Source of the DNA: an uncultured Bacteroidales bacterium
GTDB lineage: Bacteria > Bacteroidota > Bacteroidia > Bacteroidales > UBA932
Reading direction: 5' to 3'
Length of the DNA: 64,000 bases
NCBI GenBank assembly: GCA_947168525.1
Contig: CAMVMG010000001.1
Coordinates: 1 to 64,000, forward strand
The position numbers were made by a program, and so were the translations under genes. This document shows, in pieces, positions 9,869 to 18,141 of this stretch. How positions within the stretch are numbered: position 1 is the stretch's first letter; the number at the start of each line of letters is the position of its first letter. A model generated the notes under the pieces. The model was not told the origin of the DNA. It saw only the letters and a program-made list of their open reading frames with translations, and did no database searches.

Positions 9869-10735
9869 ATGCCCACCCTGAAAGAAATCAAAGGCCGCAT
9901 CGCCTCCGTGCAGAATACGCTGAAGATCACTTCGGCCATGAAGCTGGTGTCGTCGGCCAAGCTCCGCAAGGCGCAGGCGGCCATCGAGGACATGTTGCCG
10001 TATCAGACCGCCCTGCAGCGGATTCTCGCTACTGCGCTTTCTTCCGCCGGCAGCATGCCCGACGCTCCTTCCGTGCGCACGGACGAAAACGGAAAGGCCC
10101 TTCCGGAGCGGGTGGCCATCGTGGCCATTGCCTCCAATTCTTCGCTCTGCGGTGGCTTCAATGCTAATGCCTTGGCCAAGGTGAAGGGACTGCTGAAACA
10201 GTACCCGGACGCCGAGGTGTATTCCGTGGGCCGGAAAATGGCGGATGCGATGCGAAAGGCCGGCCATCCCTCCCCGGCCGATTTCACTTCCCTCTCCGAA
10301 CATCCCTCCTATGCCCCCTGCTCGCAGTTGGCGGAGCAGCTGATGGAAGACTTCGAAAAGGGCCGCCTGAGCCGTGTCTTCCTGGTCTATAACCACTATG
10401 TCTCCACGGCCAAACAGGTTCCCACCGTTGATACTTTCCTCCCCGCCGCCCTTTCGGCGGGAAATGCCGATGTCCTCCCCTCGGACGTAATCCTGGAACC
10501 GTCGGCCCCGAAGCTGCTGGAAGAGCTCCTGCCCAAGGCGCAGAAGCTCAAGCTCTTCACCACGCTGCTGGACAGCGCCGCGGCCGAACACGCCGCCCGC
10601 ACCGTGGCCATGCAAACGGCCACCGACAACGGCGAAGACCTGCTGGGTGAGCTCACCCTCCAGTACAACAAGGGCCGACAGCAGAAAATCACCTCCGAGA
10701 TCCTGGATCTGGCCGGTGGGCAGAACAATTCATGA
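9869..10735 (+). CDS. atpG: ATP synthase F1 subunit gamma
   Basis: Central rotor shaft. The 288-residue product begins MPTLKEIKGRIASVQNTLKITSAMKLVSSAKL, the N-terminal helix that runs through the head, and ends with the C-terminal helix motif LTLQYNKGRQQKITSEILDLAGG. Last gene of the ATP synthase operon. No clear terminator follows: the next gene's promoter begins within 10 bp. Confidence 0.97.
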   Translation: MPTLKEIKGRIASVQNTLKITSAMKLVSSAKLRKAQAAIEDMLPYQTALQRILATALSSAGSMPDAPSVRTDENGKALPERVAIVAIASNSSLCGGFNANALAKVKGLLKQYPDAEVYSVGRKMADAMRKAGHPSPADFTSLSEHPSYAPCSQLAEQLMEDFEKGRLSRVFLVYNHYVSTAKQVPTVDTFLPAALSAGNADVLPSDVILEPSAPKLLEELLPKAQKLKLFTTLLDSAAAEHAARTVAMQTATDNGEDLLGELTLQYNKGRQQKITSEILDLAGGQNNS

Positions 10736-10744
10736 AATTATTAG

Positions 10745-10752
10745 TACCTTTG
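10745..10752 (+). promoter_or_regulatory. TAnnTTTG promoter element for the HAD gene
   Basis: TACCTTTG lies 10 bp after the atpG stop, and the next ATG is only 8 nt downstream (10761). This predicts a nearly leaderless transcript. No TTTG box is seen about 20 bp upstream. Confidence 0.6.
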
Positions 10753-10760
10753 TACCCGTT

Positions 10761-11375
10761 ATGATCAAAGCGATTGTTTTTGACCTGGGCGGGGTGCTTA
10801 TAGACCTGGATCCGGAGCGCTGCATCAAGGCTTTCCGGGAAATCCTGGGGTTCGAACGCATTACGGAAATCCTGGACCCCTGCCATCAGAAAGGCATCTA
10901 TGGCGATATGGAGGCCGGGCTCATCTCGGCCGACGAATTCCGTGCGCAGATCCTGGCCGAATCCCGTCCGGGATGCACACCGGCCGATGTCGACCGCGCC
11001 ATGGCGGCACTCCTGGTGGGCATGGCGCCTTACAAGGTGCAACTGCTTCAGGAGCTTTCCGCCAGGTATCCGCTTTACGCCCTTTCCAACAACAACGACA
11101 TTTCCATGGCCCGTTTCCACCAGATCTTCGAGGAGATGGGCCTGGACTGGCGACATATCTTCCGGGAAGAGATTATTTCCTGTCATCTTAAGATGCTCAA
11201 ACCCGGCCCGGAAATCTTCCGGGAAGCCATCCGTCGGACCGGCTTCGCCCCGGAAGAAATCCTTTTTGTGGACGATTCCATGCGCAATATAGAAGGCGCC
11301 CGTGCCGTGGGCATTCAGGCCGCCTATTATGAGCAAGGGGCCGATCTCCGCCTGCTGTTCAAAGACCTTCTGTAA
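10761..11375 (+). CDS. HAD-superfamily hydrolase
   Basis: Cytoplasmic phosphatase-like enzyme of 204 residues. HAD motifs are intact: motif I DLGGVLIDLD near the N-terminus, motif II LSNNN, motif III lysine in LKMLKPGPEIF and motif IV LFVDDSMRNIEGA. The helical cap is of the subclass seen in small sugar-phosphate and nucleotide phosphatases (YihX-like). The substrate is not evident. The next gene starts 1 nt after the stop, so it is co-transcribed with a transporter of the phosphorylated-compound family, which hints at a sugar-phosphate substrate (inference). Confidence 0.88.
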   Translation: MIKAIVFDLGGVLIDLDPERCIKAFREILGFERITEILDPCHQKGIYGDMEAGLISADEFRAQILAESRPGCTPADVDRAMAALLVGMAPYKVQLLQELSARYPLYALSNNNDISMARFHQIFEEMGLDWRHIFREEIISCHLKMLKPGPEIFREAIRRTGFAPEEILFVDDSMRNIEGARAVGIQAAYYEQGADLRLLFKDLL

Positions 11376-11376
11376 C

Positions 11377-12735
11377 ATGTCCCTGTTGTCCTATTTCCGT
11401 ATCAGCCCGCCGGCGGCCGAGAAACTTCCTTCCGGGGAAGTGGACGCCGCCTACAAGCGGTACCGCACCCGGACTTTCTGGGGCGTGACGGCGGCCTATA
11501 CCCTGTATTACGTATGCCGGATGACCCTGGGCGTGGTGAAACAGCCCCTCATTGACGGGGGCATCCTGTCGGCCGGGCAACTGGGAATCATTGGGTCGGC
11601 CTTTTACTTCGTGTATGCGGTGGGGAAGTTCACCAACGGCTTCATCGCCGACTATTGCAACATCCGTCGCTTCATGGCGGCGGGACTGGCTGTGTCGGCC
11701 GTGGTGAACCTGCTCCTGGGTATCCTGGGGCTGCTGCACGGGCCCATGGGGATTGCCTCCATGGCCATGCTCCTGTGCTTCTCCATCCTCTGGGGGCTCA
11801 ATGGCTGGGTGCAGTCCATGGGCTCTCCGCCCGGAACCATCAGCCTGTCGCGCTGGTTCCCGCTCAAGACCCGGGGAACCATGTACAGCATCTTCAGCTC
11901 TACCCCGCAGCTGGGAAAGGCGGTGTCCATGATTGTTACTGGCTTCATCGTGGCCTCCGTGGGCTGGCAGTGGGGCTTTCTGGCCGCCGCCGGCGCCGGT
12001 GTGGTGGGCACGGTTATCGCCTTGGTGTTCATCTCCGACACGCCGGAAAGCCGGGGGCTCCCTTCCGTGCAGGAACTCTCTGGGGAGCCAGTTCATGAAC
12101 TGGACAAAAAACCGGTCCAGGACCTGCAAAAATGGGTGTTCCGCCATCCAGGCATCTGGGTAATCGCCATCTCTACGGCCTTCCTGTACATTACCCAGCA
12201 CGCCGTGAGCGACTGGGGTGTGCTGTTCCTCCAGAAACAGAAAGCGTTCTCCCTGGAGGGGGCTACCCAGGTGATCGGCATCGCCGAAGTTTTTGGCGTA
12301 GCCGGCAATCTGATGGCCGGCTGGCTGTCGGACCGCGTGTTCCGGGGTGGCCGGGTGCGTCCGGTGGTCATCTCCGGCATCCTGGCGGTGGTATCGCTGG
12401 GCGGATTCCTGTTCTGGGGCGGTGGCTACTGGGTCAACATCGCTTTCGTGGCGCTGTTCAGCATGGCGTTCAGCGTGGTGTTCTGCATTGTGGCCGGGCT
12501 GATGGCCCTGGATTTCGTGCCCCGCAAGGCCACCGGGGCGGCCCTGGGCATCGTGGGGATTTCCAGTTATGCAGCCGCCGGTGCACAGTCCATCGTGAGC
12601 GGATTCCTGATTGAGGGCAATGCGTCGGGTGGCCTGTACAACTTTACGCCGGTGTCCGTTTTCTGGACCGTGGCCTGCATCATTGCCTTCGTGCTGCCGG
12701 TGATAGGCTGGAAGTATCTGCGCCCCAAAGAGTAA
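11377..12735 (+). CDS. MFS transporter, organophosphate:phosphate antiporter family (GlpT/UhpC-like)
   Basis: Inner-membrane transporter of 452 residues and about 12 membrane segments. The start KRYRTRTFWGVTAAYTLYYVCRM and the WGLNGWVQSMGSPPGTISLSRWF block with KTRGTMYSIFSSTPQLGKA are characteristic of the GlpT/UhpT/UhpC family, which exchanges organic phosphates for inorganic phosphate or acts as a sensor (UhpC). The central loop carries a small repeat-like stretch (EPVHELDKKPVQDL). The ATG at 11377 was chosen because family homology begins there and it lies just after the HAD stop. Confidence 0.88.
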   Translation: MSLLSYFRISPPAAEKLPSGEVDAAYKRYRTRTFWGVTAAYTLYYVCRMTLGVVKQPLIDGGILSAGQLGIIGSAFYFVYAVGKFTNGFIADYCNIRRFMAAGLAVSAVVNLLLGILGLLHGPMGIASMAMLLCFSILWGLNGWVQSMGSPPGTISLSRWFPLKTRGTMYSIFSSTPQLGKAVSMIVTGFIVASVGWQWGFLAAAGAGVVGTVIALVFISDTPESRGLPSVQELSGEPVHELDKKPVQDLQKWVFRHPGIWVIAISTAFLYITQHAVSDWGVLFLQKQKAFSLEGATQVIGIAEVFGVAGNLMAGWLSDRVFRGGRVRPVVISGILAVVSLGGFLFWGGGYWVNIAFVALFSMAFSVVFCIVAGLMALDFVPRKATGAALGIVGISSYAAAGAQSIVSGFLIEGNASGGLYNFTPVSVFWTVACIIAFVLPVIGWKYLRPKE

Positions 12736-12754
12736 ACTAAAATAACCACATAAA

Positions 12755-13678
12755 ATGAAAGATTTACTTCGCCCCCTGGGCACCTTCAAGTTTTGGAAGG
12801 AACTGGTGATAATGACCGTGGCCATGACTATCGCCGCTGCCGCCGTGTATTATTTCCTCATGCCCAGCAACCTGGTCATCGGCTCCATCACCGGTCTGTC
12901 CATGGTACTGGCCGACATCTGCACCATTGTGGGCATTCCCATGAAAGTCTCCTGGATGGTGACGGCCATCAATGCCATCCTGCTGGTGCTGGCCTGGTTC
13001 CTGATTGGCAAGGAATTCGGAGCCAAGACGGTGTACACAGCCCTCATTCTGGGTCCGCTCATCGACTTGTGGGAAAAGATTATGCCCTATGAAAAGCTCC
13101 TGGAGCCCGGTCAAACCTCCGTCATGGGGGACATCTGGTTCGACCTCATCTGCTTTGTGCTCATCCTGAGCATCTCGCAGACCATCCTCTTCCACATCAA
13201 CGCGTCCACCGGCGGACTGGACATCCTGGCCAAGATCGTGAACAAGTACCTGCACTTCGATATCGGCACCTCCGTCACGGTGGCCGGCGCCCTGATCTGC
13301 TGCACGGCCTTTGCCGTGAATCCGTTCCGGATGGTGGTGATCGGCCTCATCGGCACCTGGATCAACGGCATCGCGCTGGATTATTTCACCGCCAGCCTTA
13401 ACCGCCGCAAGCGCGTGTGCATCATCTCCTCCCAGCATGAGCGCATCCGCAAGTTCATTATTGAGGACCTGCAGCGGGGCTGCTCGCTGTATAATGTAAC
13501 GGGCGGCTACAACGGTCATCAGAATGTGGAGATCCAGGCCCTGCTCACCCAGGACGAGTTCGCCAACTTGATGAACTTCCTCAGGCTGAACGATATCCAT
13601 GGCTTTATCACGGCCGGGAATGTGAGCGAAATCTACGGTGACTGGAACCAGAAAAAGAAAAAAATGCACATTCTTTAG
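12755..13678 (+). CDS. YitT family membrane protein (DUF161/DUF2179)
   Basis: A 307-residue protein with five or six membrane segments in the first 220 residues (for example YYFLMPSNLVIGSITGLSMVLADI and HINASTGGLDILAKIVNKY) and a soluble C-terminal DUF2179 domain (RKRVCIISSQHERIRKFII...) of the ferredoxin-like kind. YitT proteins are widespread and their physiological role is unsettled. It follows the MFS gene by 19 bp and probably ends that operon. Confidence 0.88.
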   Translation: MKDLLRPLGTFKFWKELVIMTVAMTIAAAAVYYFLMPSNLVIGSITGLSMVLADICTIVGIPMKVSWMVTAINAILLVLAWFLIGKEFGAKTVYTALILGPLIDLWEKIMPYEKLLEPGQTSVMGDIWFDLICFVLILSISQTILFHINASTGGLDILAKIVNKYLHFDIGTSVTVAGALICCTAFAVNPFRMVVIGLIGTWINGIALDYFTASLNRRKRVCIISSQHERIRKFIIEDLQRGCSLYNVTGGYNGHQNVEIQALLTQDEFANLMNFLRLNDIHGFITAGNVSEIYGDWNQKKKKMHIL

Positions 13679-13839
13679 GGAAAACCATGCGTTTTGGCAT
13701 GGTATTGGATTAAGGGGGTATCAGAACATAAATATTGATACCTTACTATACAGCTATGCCCGCCGCCAATTGTGAAATTCGCGCGCGGGTTTTCTTTTTT
13801 CGCCCATTCGTTGTATCTTTACACAAAACCCTATACAAG
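13679..13839 (+). other. Intergenic region with two small hairpins and a promoter
   Basis: Two short inverted repeats lie after the YitT gene: ACCATGC...GCATGGT (13684-13703) and GGTATCA...TGATACC (13717-13742). Neither is followed at once by a long T run, but a GC-rich stretch and TTTTCTTTTTT at about 13789-13800 may complete a terminator. The rest is the promoter of the dipeptidase gene. No gene seen. Confidence 0.4.
13814..13821 (+). promoter_or_regulatory. TAnnTTTG-like promoter element for the M20 dipeptidase
   Basis: TATCTTTA differs from the consensus in the last base only. It lies 18 nt before the ATG at 13840, with TTTC (13791-13794) 19 bp upstream. Confidence 0.5.
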
Positions 13840-15201
13840 ATGAAACAATATATCCAAGAGAATAAGGAACGCTTCTTCGAGGAGCTGTTTTCCCTGCTGC
13901 GCATCCCTTCTGTGAGCGCAAAACCGGAGCACAAGGCCGATATGTACCGCTGTGCCGGGCGTCTGGTGGAGCTGCTCAAAGAAGCCGGCGCCCAGGAGGC
14001 CGCCGTATATGAGACAGCCGGCCATCCGGTGGTGTTCGGCCGGTACGATATGGGTGCGGAAAAAACCATCCTGGTGTATGGCCACTATGATGTGCAGCCA
14101 CCGGAGCCGCTGGAAAAGTGGCGGACCAATCCCTTCGAGCCCGTGATCGCCCCGGACCCTGCCACCGGCGAGGAAGCCATCTACGCCCGCGGGGCCAACG
14201 ACGACAAAGGCCAGTTGTTCATGCATCTCAAGGCCTTCGAGTTCCTGCTCCGCAAGGGCCTCCTCAGGCACAACGTGAAGTTCATCTTCGAGGGCGAGGA
14301 AGAAATTGGCAGTCCGTCCCTTCCTGCATGGATCCGGGAGCACAAAGACTGGCTCCGCTCCGATGTAGTCCTGGTCTCCGACACCACCATGATCAGTGAA
14401 AAGGTGCCGTCCATCAACTGCGGCATGCGCGGCCTGGCCTATCTGGAAGTGACGGTGACGGGGCCCAACAAGGACCTCCATTCTGGCCATTACGGCGGGG
14501 CGGTGGCCAACCCCATCAACGTGCTTTGCAGCATGATTGCCTCCCTGCAGGATGCCGACGGGCGCATCACCGTGCCGGGCTTCTACGACGACGTCGTGGA
14601 ACTGTCGGCCCAGGACCGGTCCCTCCTGAACCGGGCACCCTTCGACCTGGAGGAATACAAGGCATTCCTGGACATTAACGAGGTGAAGGGGGAGAAGGGG
14701 TATAACACCCTGGAGCGTACCGCCATCCGGCCCAGCCTGGACGTGTGCGGCATCTGGGGCGGCTATACCGGCGCGGGTGCCAAGACGGTGCTGCCTTCCA
14801 CCGCCCATGCCAAGATTTCCATGCGCCTGGTCCCCAACCAGCAGGCCGCCGACATCACGCGCAAGTTTGCGGAGCATTTCCTGTCCATCGCCCCGCCTTA
14901 TGTGAAAGTGAGCGTGCAGCCCTGCGAGGGCGGCGACGGCTTCCTGATTCCTTTGAGTTCCCCGGCCTTCAAGGCGGCTTCCCGCGCCATGGCAGAGGTC
15001 TATGGGGTGGAGCCGGTCCCTGCGCGGGGCGGCGGTTCCATCGCCATTCTGGCCGAGATGCAGAAGATTCTGGGTGTGGATCCGCTCCTGATGGGCTTCG
15101 GCCTGGAGCGGGACACTATCCATTCCCCCAACGAGAGTTACCTGCTCCGCCAGTTGTTCGCCGGCATGGAGTCCATCGCCCTGTTCTGCCAGTACTGGTA
15201 G
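13840..15201 (+). CDS. M20 family dipeptidase
   Basis: Zinc-dependent cytoplasmic dipeptidase of 453 residues. Metal and catalytic motifs of the M20 family are present: YGHYDVQPP (His and Asp), RGANDDKGQ, EGEEEIGS with the general-base Glu, and HSPNE near the C-terminus. A lid/dimerisation domain lies in the middle (NKDLHSGHYGGAVANP). The ATG at 13840 is chosen because it follows the promoter and the M20 fold starts at once; an upstream in-frame start would add residues with no family match. It converges with the MATE gene, with a weak 6-bp hairpin (15209-15230) between. Confidence 0.93.
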   Translation: MKQYIQENKERFFEELFSLLRIPSVSAKPEHKADMYRCAGRLVELLKEAGAQEAAVYETAGHPVVFGRYDMGAEKTILVYGHYDVQPPEPLEKWRTNPFEPVIAPDPATGEEAIYARGANDDKGQLFMHLKAFEFLLRKGLLRHNVKFIFEGEEEIGSPSLPAWIREHKDWLRSDVVLVSDTTMISEKVPSINCGMRGLAYLEVTVTGPNKDLHSGHYGGAVANPINVLCSMIASLQDADGRITVPGFYDDVVELSAQDRSLLNRAPFDLEEYKAFLDINEVKGEKGYNTLERTAIRPSLDVCGIWGGYTGAGAKTVLPSTAHAKISMRLVPNQQAADITRKFAEHFLSIAPPYVKVSVQPCEGGDGFLIPLSSPAFKAASRAMAEVYGVEPVPARGGGSIAILAEMQKILGVDPLLMGFGLERDTIHSPNESYLLRQLFAGMESIALFCQYW

Positions 15202-15230
15202 CGGGCCTGCAGCACTTAAGTTTCTGCTGC

Positions 15231-16721
15231 TTAGGCAAGGATGGCCGGTCGGTAGCGGAGGGTGAGGTAGAGGGTGCGGATGAAAAGGTGCATGAAGTAG
15301 GCGCCCATCAGCAGGTGCAGGGCGGCCTCGGGGGTGCGGACAAAGCCCACGCCGGCAAACCACACGGCGAAAAAGCCCGCGGCGCACAGCAGGGTGCTGT
15401 TGCGAAGGTCCCGGCTGGCGGTGGCGCCGATGAAGATGCCGTCCCAGACAAAGGCCGGACAGCCGATCAGGGGCATCAGCAGCAGCCAGGGAATGAACGG
15501 CCGGCCGGCATCGGCCACGGCCGGGTCGGAAGACATCAGGTGCAGAAGCAGAACCCCGCCCAGGCCGTACAGCAGCAGGAAGAACGCCATCACGCCCAGG
15601 CTCCAGAGGAAGGTGCCTCGGACGGTGGCGCGGATGCCGTCGGGTCGTTTCTCGCCAATGAACCGGCCCGTGAGCGCCTCGCCGGCATACGCGAAACCGT
15701 CGGTGAAATAACTGAATATCATCAGGAATTTCATCAGGATGGTGCTTACGGCCAGCATCATGTCTCCGTATCGGGCCGATATCACAGTGAAGCCGATATA
15801 CACCGCAATCATCCCGAGGCTCCGAAGGAACAGGTCCCGGTTCAGGGTGAAAAATGCCCGGCTGCCAGTTTCGGTGGCTTCGTCCACGTTTTTGGCCGAT
15901 TTCGTGGCCGAACTGCCAGTTTCGGTGGTTTCGTCCATGTTTTTGGCCGATTTCGTGGCCGGGGCGGGGAAGTAGCGGCCGTAGCGGCGGCGGGCAGCGA
16001 CAAGGCAGTACACGAAGCCGCTCCACTGGGCGATGACGGTTCCGGCGGCGATGCCCGGGAAGCCCATGGCGGGAATCAGTACCGGGGCGTCGGGGAGCAG
16101 GTTGCCCGGCCCGCCCACGCCCAGGGACAGCACGACGGAAAGGAAGATGTTGAGCCCGTTCACCAGCAGGTCGGCCACCATCGGCCTTACGGTATCCTGC
16201 ATGCCGATGAACCAGCCCTTGAGCGCGAAGAGCGAGAGGGTAGCCGGCGCCGCCCAGATGCGGATGTAGAAGTATTGCGTGGCCAGTTGCCGCACTTCCG
16301 GCGAGCAGTCCACCACCAGGAAGGCCAGCTGGATTACCACCCATTGCAGCGCCAGGAGGGCCAGCCCGGACAGCAGGGCGATTCCCAGCGCCCGCCGCAG
16401 GATGCCGCTGACCTCCGTGCCCGCAGGCGACAGTTCCGCCTCTGCCGGCACTCCTGCCTCCGACCGCTCCGCGGCCTGGGATCGGCCATAGGCCTGGGCG
16501 GTAAGGCCGCCGGTACCCACGCGCAGGAAACCGAAGTTCCAGTACAGGAGGTCGAAGAGCATGGTGCCGATGGAGATGCCACCAATCAGGGCGGCCGACG
16601 AGTACCCCGCCGCCCCCAGGTGCCCCGCTACGGCGATGTCCACCATGCCCACCAGCGGCACGGTGATATTGGCAAAGATGCTTGGTAGCGCCAGGCGCAG
16701 TATTTCCTTGTTCAGTCTCAT
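15231..16721 (-). CDS. MATE family efflux transporter
   Basis: Inner-membrane drug/cation antiporter with 12 predicted membrane segments, 496 residues. The N-terminal MATE block reads LALPSIFANITVPLVGMVDIAVAGHLG, and GGPGNLLPDAPVL...GFPGIAAGTVIAQW is typical of the DinF branch. Two odd in-frame insertions are visible. A Glu/Ser/Ala-rich stretch at about residues 85-108 is coded by an imperfect palindrome (16417-16451). In the loop joining the two six-helix halves there is a 17-residue tandem duplication (ATKSAKNxDExTETGSx twice, 15862-15963). It lies downstream of rsgA on the same strand with a large hairpin between. Confidence 0.92.
   Translation of the reverse strand: MRLNKEILRLALPSIFANITVPLVGMVDIAVAGHLGAAGYSSAALIGGISIGTMLFDLLYWNFGFLRVGTGGLTAQAYGRSQAAERSEAGVPAEAELSPAGTEVSGILRRALGIALLSGLALLALQWVVIQLAFLVVDCSPEVRQLATQYFYIRIWAAPATLSLFALKGWFIGMQDTVRPMVADLLVNGLNIFLSVVLSLGVGGPGNLLPDAPVLIPAMGFPGIAAGTVIAQWSGFVYCLVAARRRYGRYFPAPATKSAKNMDETTETGSSATKSAKNVDEATETGSRAFFTLNRDLFLRSLGMIAVYIGFTVISARYGDMMLAVSTILMKFLMIFSYFTDGFAYAGEALTGRFIGEKRPDGIRATVRGTFLWSLGVMAFFLLLYGLGGVLLLHLMSSDPAVADAGRPFIPWLLLMPLIGCPAFVWDGIFIGATASRDLRNSTLLCAAGFFAVWFAGVGFVRTPEAALHLLMGAYFMHLFIRTLYLTLRYRPAILA
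15862..15963. repeat. 51-bp tandem duplication in the MATE gene
   Basis: Two adjacent 51-bp units (15862-15912 and 15913-15963) are identical at 47 positions. In the protein they give two copies of ATKSAKN(V/M)DE(A/T)TETGS in the loop between the two halves of the transporter, so the change is in frame and probably tolerated. Confidence 0.9.
16417..16451. repeat. Imperfect palindrome inside the MATE gene
   Basis: GTGCCCGCAGGCG faces CGCCTCTGCCGGCAC around ACAGTTC. It codes for the loop PAEAELSPAGTEV, an insertion in the MATE protein after the third membrane segment. The stem is not perfect, so its meaning is uncertain. Confidence 0.55.
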
Positions 16722-16734
16722 GATAAAAAGACGC

Positions 16735-16806
16735 CCGGTAAGGGGATACGCATTTCCCGGAGCATCGGCCTTCTATTTGCGGAGGGAAATGCGTTTTCCC
16801 TACCGG
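16735..16806 (-). terminator. Large hairpin between rsgA and the MATE gene
   Basis: CCGGTAAGGGGATACGCATTTCCC (given in two parts: CCGGTAAGGGGATA then CGCATTTCCC, 16735-16758) is complementary, with about three mismatches, to 16784-16806; the loop is 25 nt. On the minus strand the hairpin overlaps the rsgA stop and is followed by GCGTCTTTTTAT, so it can act as the rsgA terminator. It also shares internal motifs with the palindrome inside atpB. Confidence 0.7.
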
Positions 16807-17729
16807 AACTTCTTGTCTTCTTCCAGCATACCCAGGTAGGAGTTGTACCTTTCCGGGGCGATGAGCCCTTTCTCGACGGCGGCCTTCACGGCACAGCCGG
16901 GCTCATGAGTATGGGTGCAGGGAGTGAAACGACACTGGGCCGACACCCGCAGCATCTCGGGGAAGTACTTGGCAATCTCTTCTTTCTCCAGGTCTACCAG
17001 GCCGAAGCCCCTGAGCCCCGGGGAATCAATCACATACCCGCCGGAAGAAAGGGGATACATCTCGTAGAGGGAAGTGGTGTGCTTCCCCTGCAGGTGCGCG
17101 GCGGAGATTTGGCCGATCTTGGGGTCCAGCGAAGGATCCAGCACCTTGATCAGAGAACTCTTTCCCACGCCGCTTTCCCCGGAGAAGAGGTTCACGCCGC
17201 CCCGGCAGGCCTCGCGGATATCGGCAATGCCTTCGCCGGTTTCCACTGAAGTCTCGATGACCCGATATCCGGCGCCTTCGTAGATTTTCCGAAAGGCATC
17301 AATCTGCTGCTGGGCGGCTTCCCGGTACAAGTCTGTTTTGGAAAGGACGATGGTGGCGGGAATCCCGTACACCTCGCAGGTGACCAGGATCCGGTCCAGG
17401 AAGGGCAGCTTCACCTCCGGGAAATACAGGGACACGATCAGGTAGGCCATGTCGATGTTGGCCGCGATGATGTGGGCCTGCCGGGACAGGTTGGTGGAGC
17501 GGCGGATGACGTAGTTCTTCCGGGGAAGGATTCCGGTGATGGTGGAACTGCCGTCTTCCTCCCTCTGGAAACGGACCCGGTCTCCCACGGCGACGGGATT
17601 GGTTATCTCGCTGGCCTTGAGCCGGATTTTTCCCCGGAGGACGGCGGGGAACACGTCCCATTCGGGCAGTTTCGACAGCAGATAATGGCTGCCGGCATTT
17701 TTCACCACTGTTGCTTCGCCTTGAATCAT
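16800..17729 (-). CDS. rsgA: Ribosome small-subunit GTPase RsgA
   Basis: Circularly permuted GTPase that helps mature the 30S subunit. The 309-residue product has an N-terminal OB fold (GRIxG-like region to about residue 75), G4 SKTD (130-133), then G1 GESGVGKS (184-191) and G3 DSPG (235-238) in permuted order, and a C-terminal zinc knuckle with Cys266, Cys271, His273 or His275 and Cys279. Its ATG lies only 4 nt after a TATCTTTG element, so the mRNA is probably leaderless. It is divergent from yciH. Confidence 0.96.
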   Translation of the reverse strand: MIQGEATVVKNAGSHYLLSKLPEWDVFPAVLRGKIRLKASEITNPVAVGDRVRFQREEDGSSTITGILPRKNYVIRRSTNLSRQAHIIAANIDMAYLIVSLYFPEVKLPFLDRILVTCEVYGIPATIVLSKTDLYREAAQQQIDAFRKIYEGAGYRVIETSVETGEGIADIREACRGGVNLFSGESGVGKSSLIKVLDPSLDPKIGQISAAHLQGKHTTSLYEMYPLSSGGYVIDSPGLRGFGLVDLEKEEIAKYFPEMLRVSAQCRFTPCTHTHEPGCAVKAAVEKGLIAPERYNSYLGMLEEDKKFR

Positions 17730-17733
17730 GGTG

Positions 17734-17741
17734 CAAAGATA
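17734..17741 (-). promoter_or_regulatory. TAnnTTTG promoter element for rsgA
   Basis: Read on the minus strand this is TATCTTTG, followed by CACC and then the rsgA ATG. With a 4-nt gap the transcript should start at or next to the A of the ATG. Confidence 0.65.
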
Positions 17742-17756
17742 ATGAAAATCGGCCGA

Positions 17757-17788
17757 TTTGCGATTTATCCGCCAAATCTGTAACTTTG
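17757..17788 (+). promoter_or_regulatory. Consensus promoter TTTG-N20-TAnnTTTG for yciH operon
   Basis: TTTG at 17757-17760 and TAACTTTG at 17781-17788 are 20 bp apart, an exact match to the Bacteroidota consensus. The ATG follows after 8 nt. It lies back to back with the rsgA promoter. Confidence 0.78.
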
Positions 17789-17796
17789 TACCTACT

Positions 17797-18141
17797 ATGG
17801 CAGAAAACGATTGGAAATCAAGGCTGGGCGTGGTCTATTCCACCAACCCGGACTTTCAATATACCACCGGCGCCCCGGAGGAGGTTCCCACTTTGGAACC
17901 AGGGAAGCAGCGTCTGATTGTCGGGATTGACCGTCGCAACCGCGGTGGAAAGCAGGTAACCCTTGTCTCCGGCTTCCAGGGGGCCGACGAAGACCTCAGA
18001 GCCCTGGCTAAGACTCTGAAGACCAAGCTGGGCGTGGGCGGCAGTGCCAAAGACGGGGAAATCACCGTCCAGGGAGATTTCCGGGACAAAGTCTGCGACC
18101 TGCTCAAGGGAATGGGATATAACGCCAAACGGGGAAACTAG
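17797..18141 (+). CDS. yciH: SUI1/eIF1-like translation factor (YciH)
   Basis: Small cytoplasmic protein of 114 residues with a C-terminal SUI1 domain: LIVGIDRRNRGGKQVTLVSG, then LKTKLGVGGSAKDGEITVQGD and the final DLLKGMGYNAKR. These match the eIF1/YciH fold, which influences start-site fidelity on the small ribosomal subunit. The start at 17797 fits the promoter 8 nt upstream. The DUF4271 gene begins directly after the stop codon. Confidence 0.92.
   Translation: MAENDWKSRLGVVYSTNPDFQYTTGAPEEVPTLEPGKQRLIVGIDRRNRGGKQVTLVSGFQGADEDLRALAKTLKTKLGVGGSAKDGEITVQGDFRDKVCDLLKGMGYNAKRGN

Noticed and set aside
12088..12103. 16-nt palindrome CCAGTTCATGAACTGG in the MFS gene
   Set aside because: Short, in frame in a cytoplasmic loop, and without a second copy; chance is a sufficient explanation.
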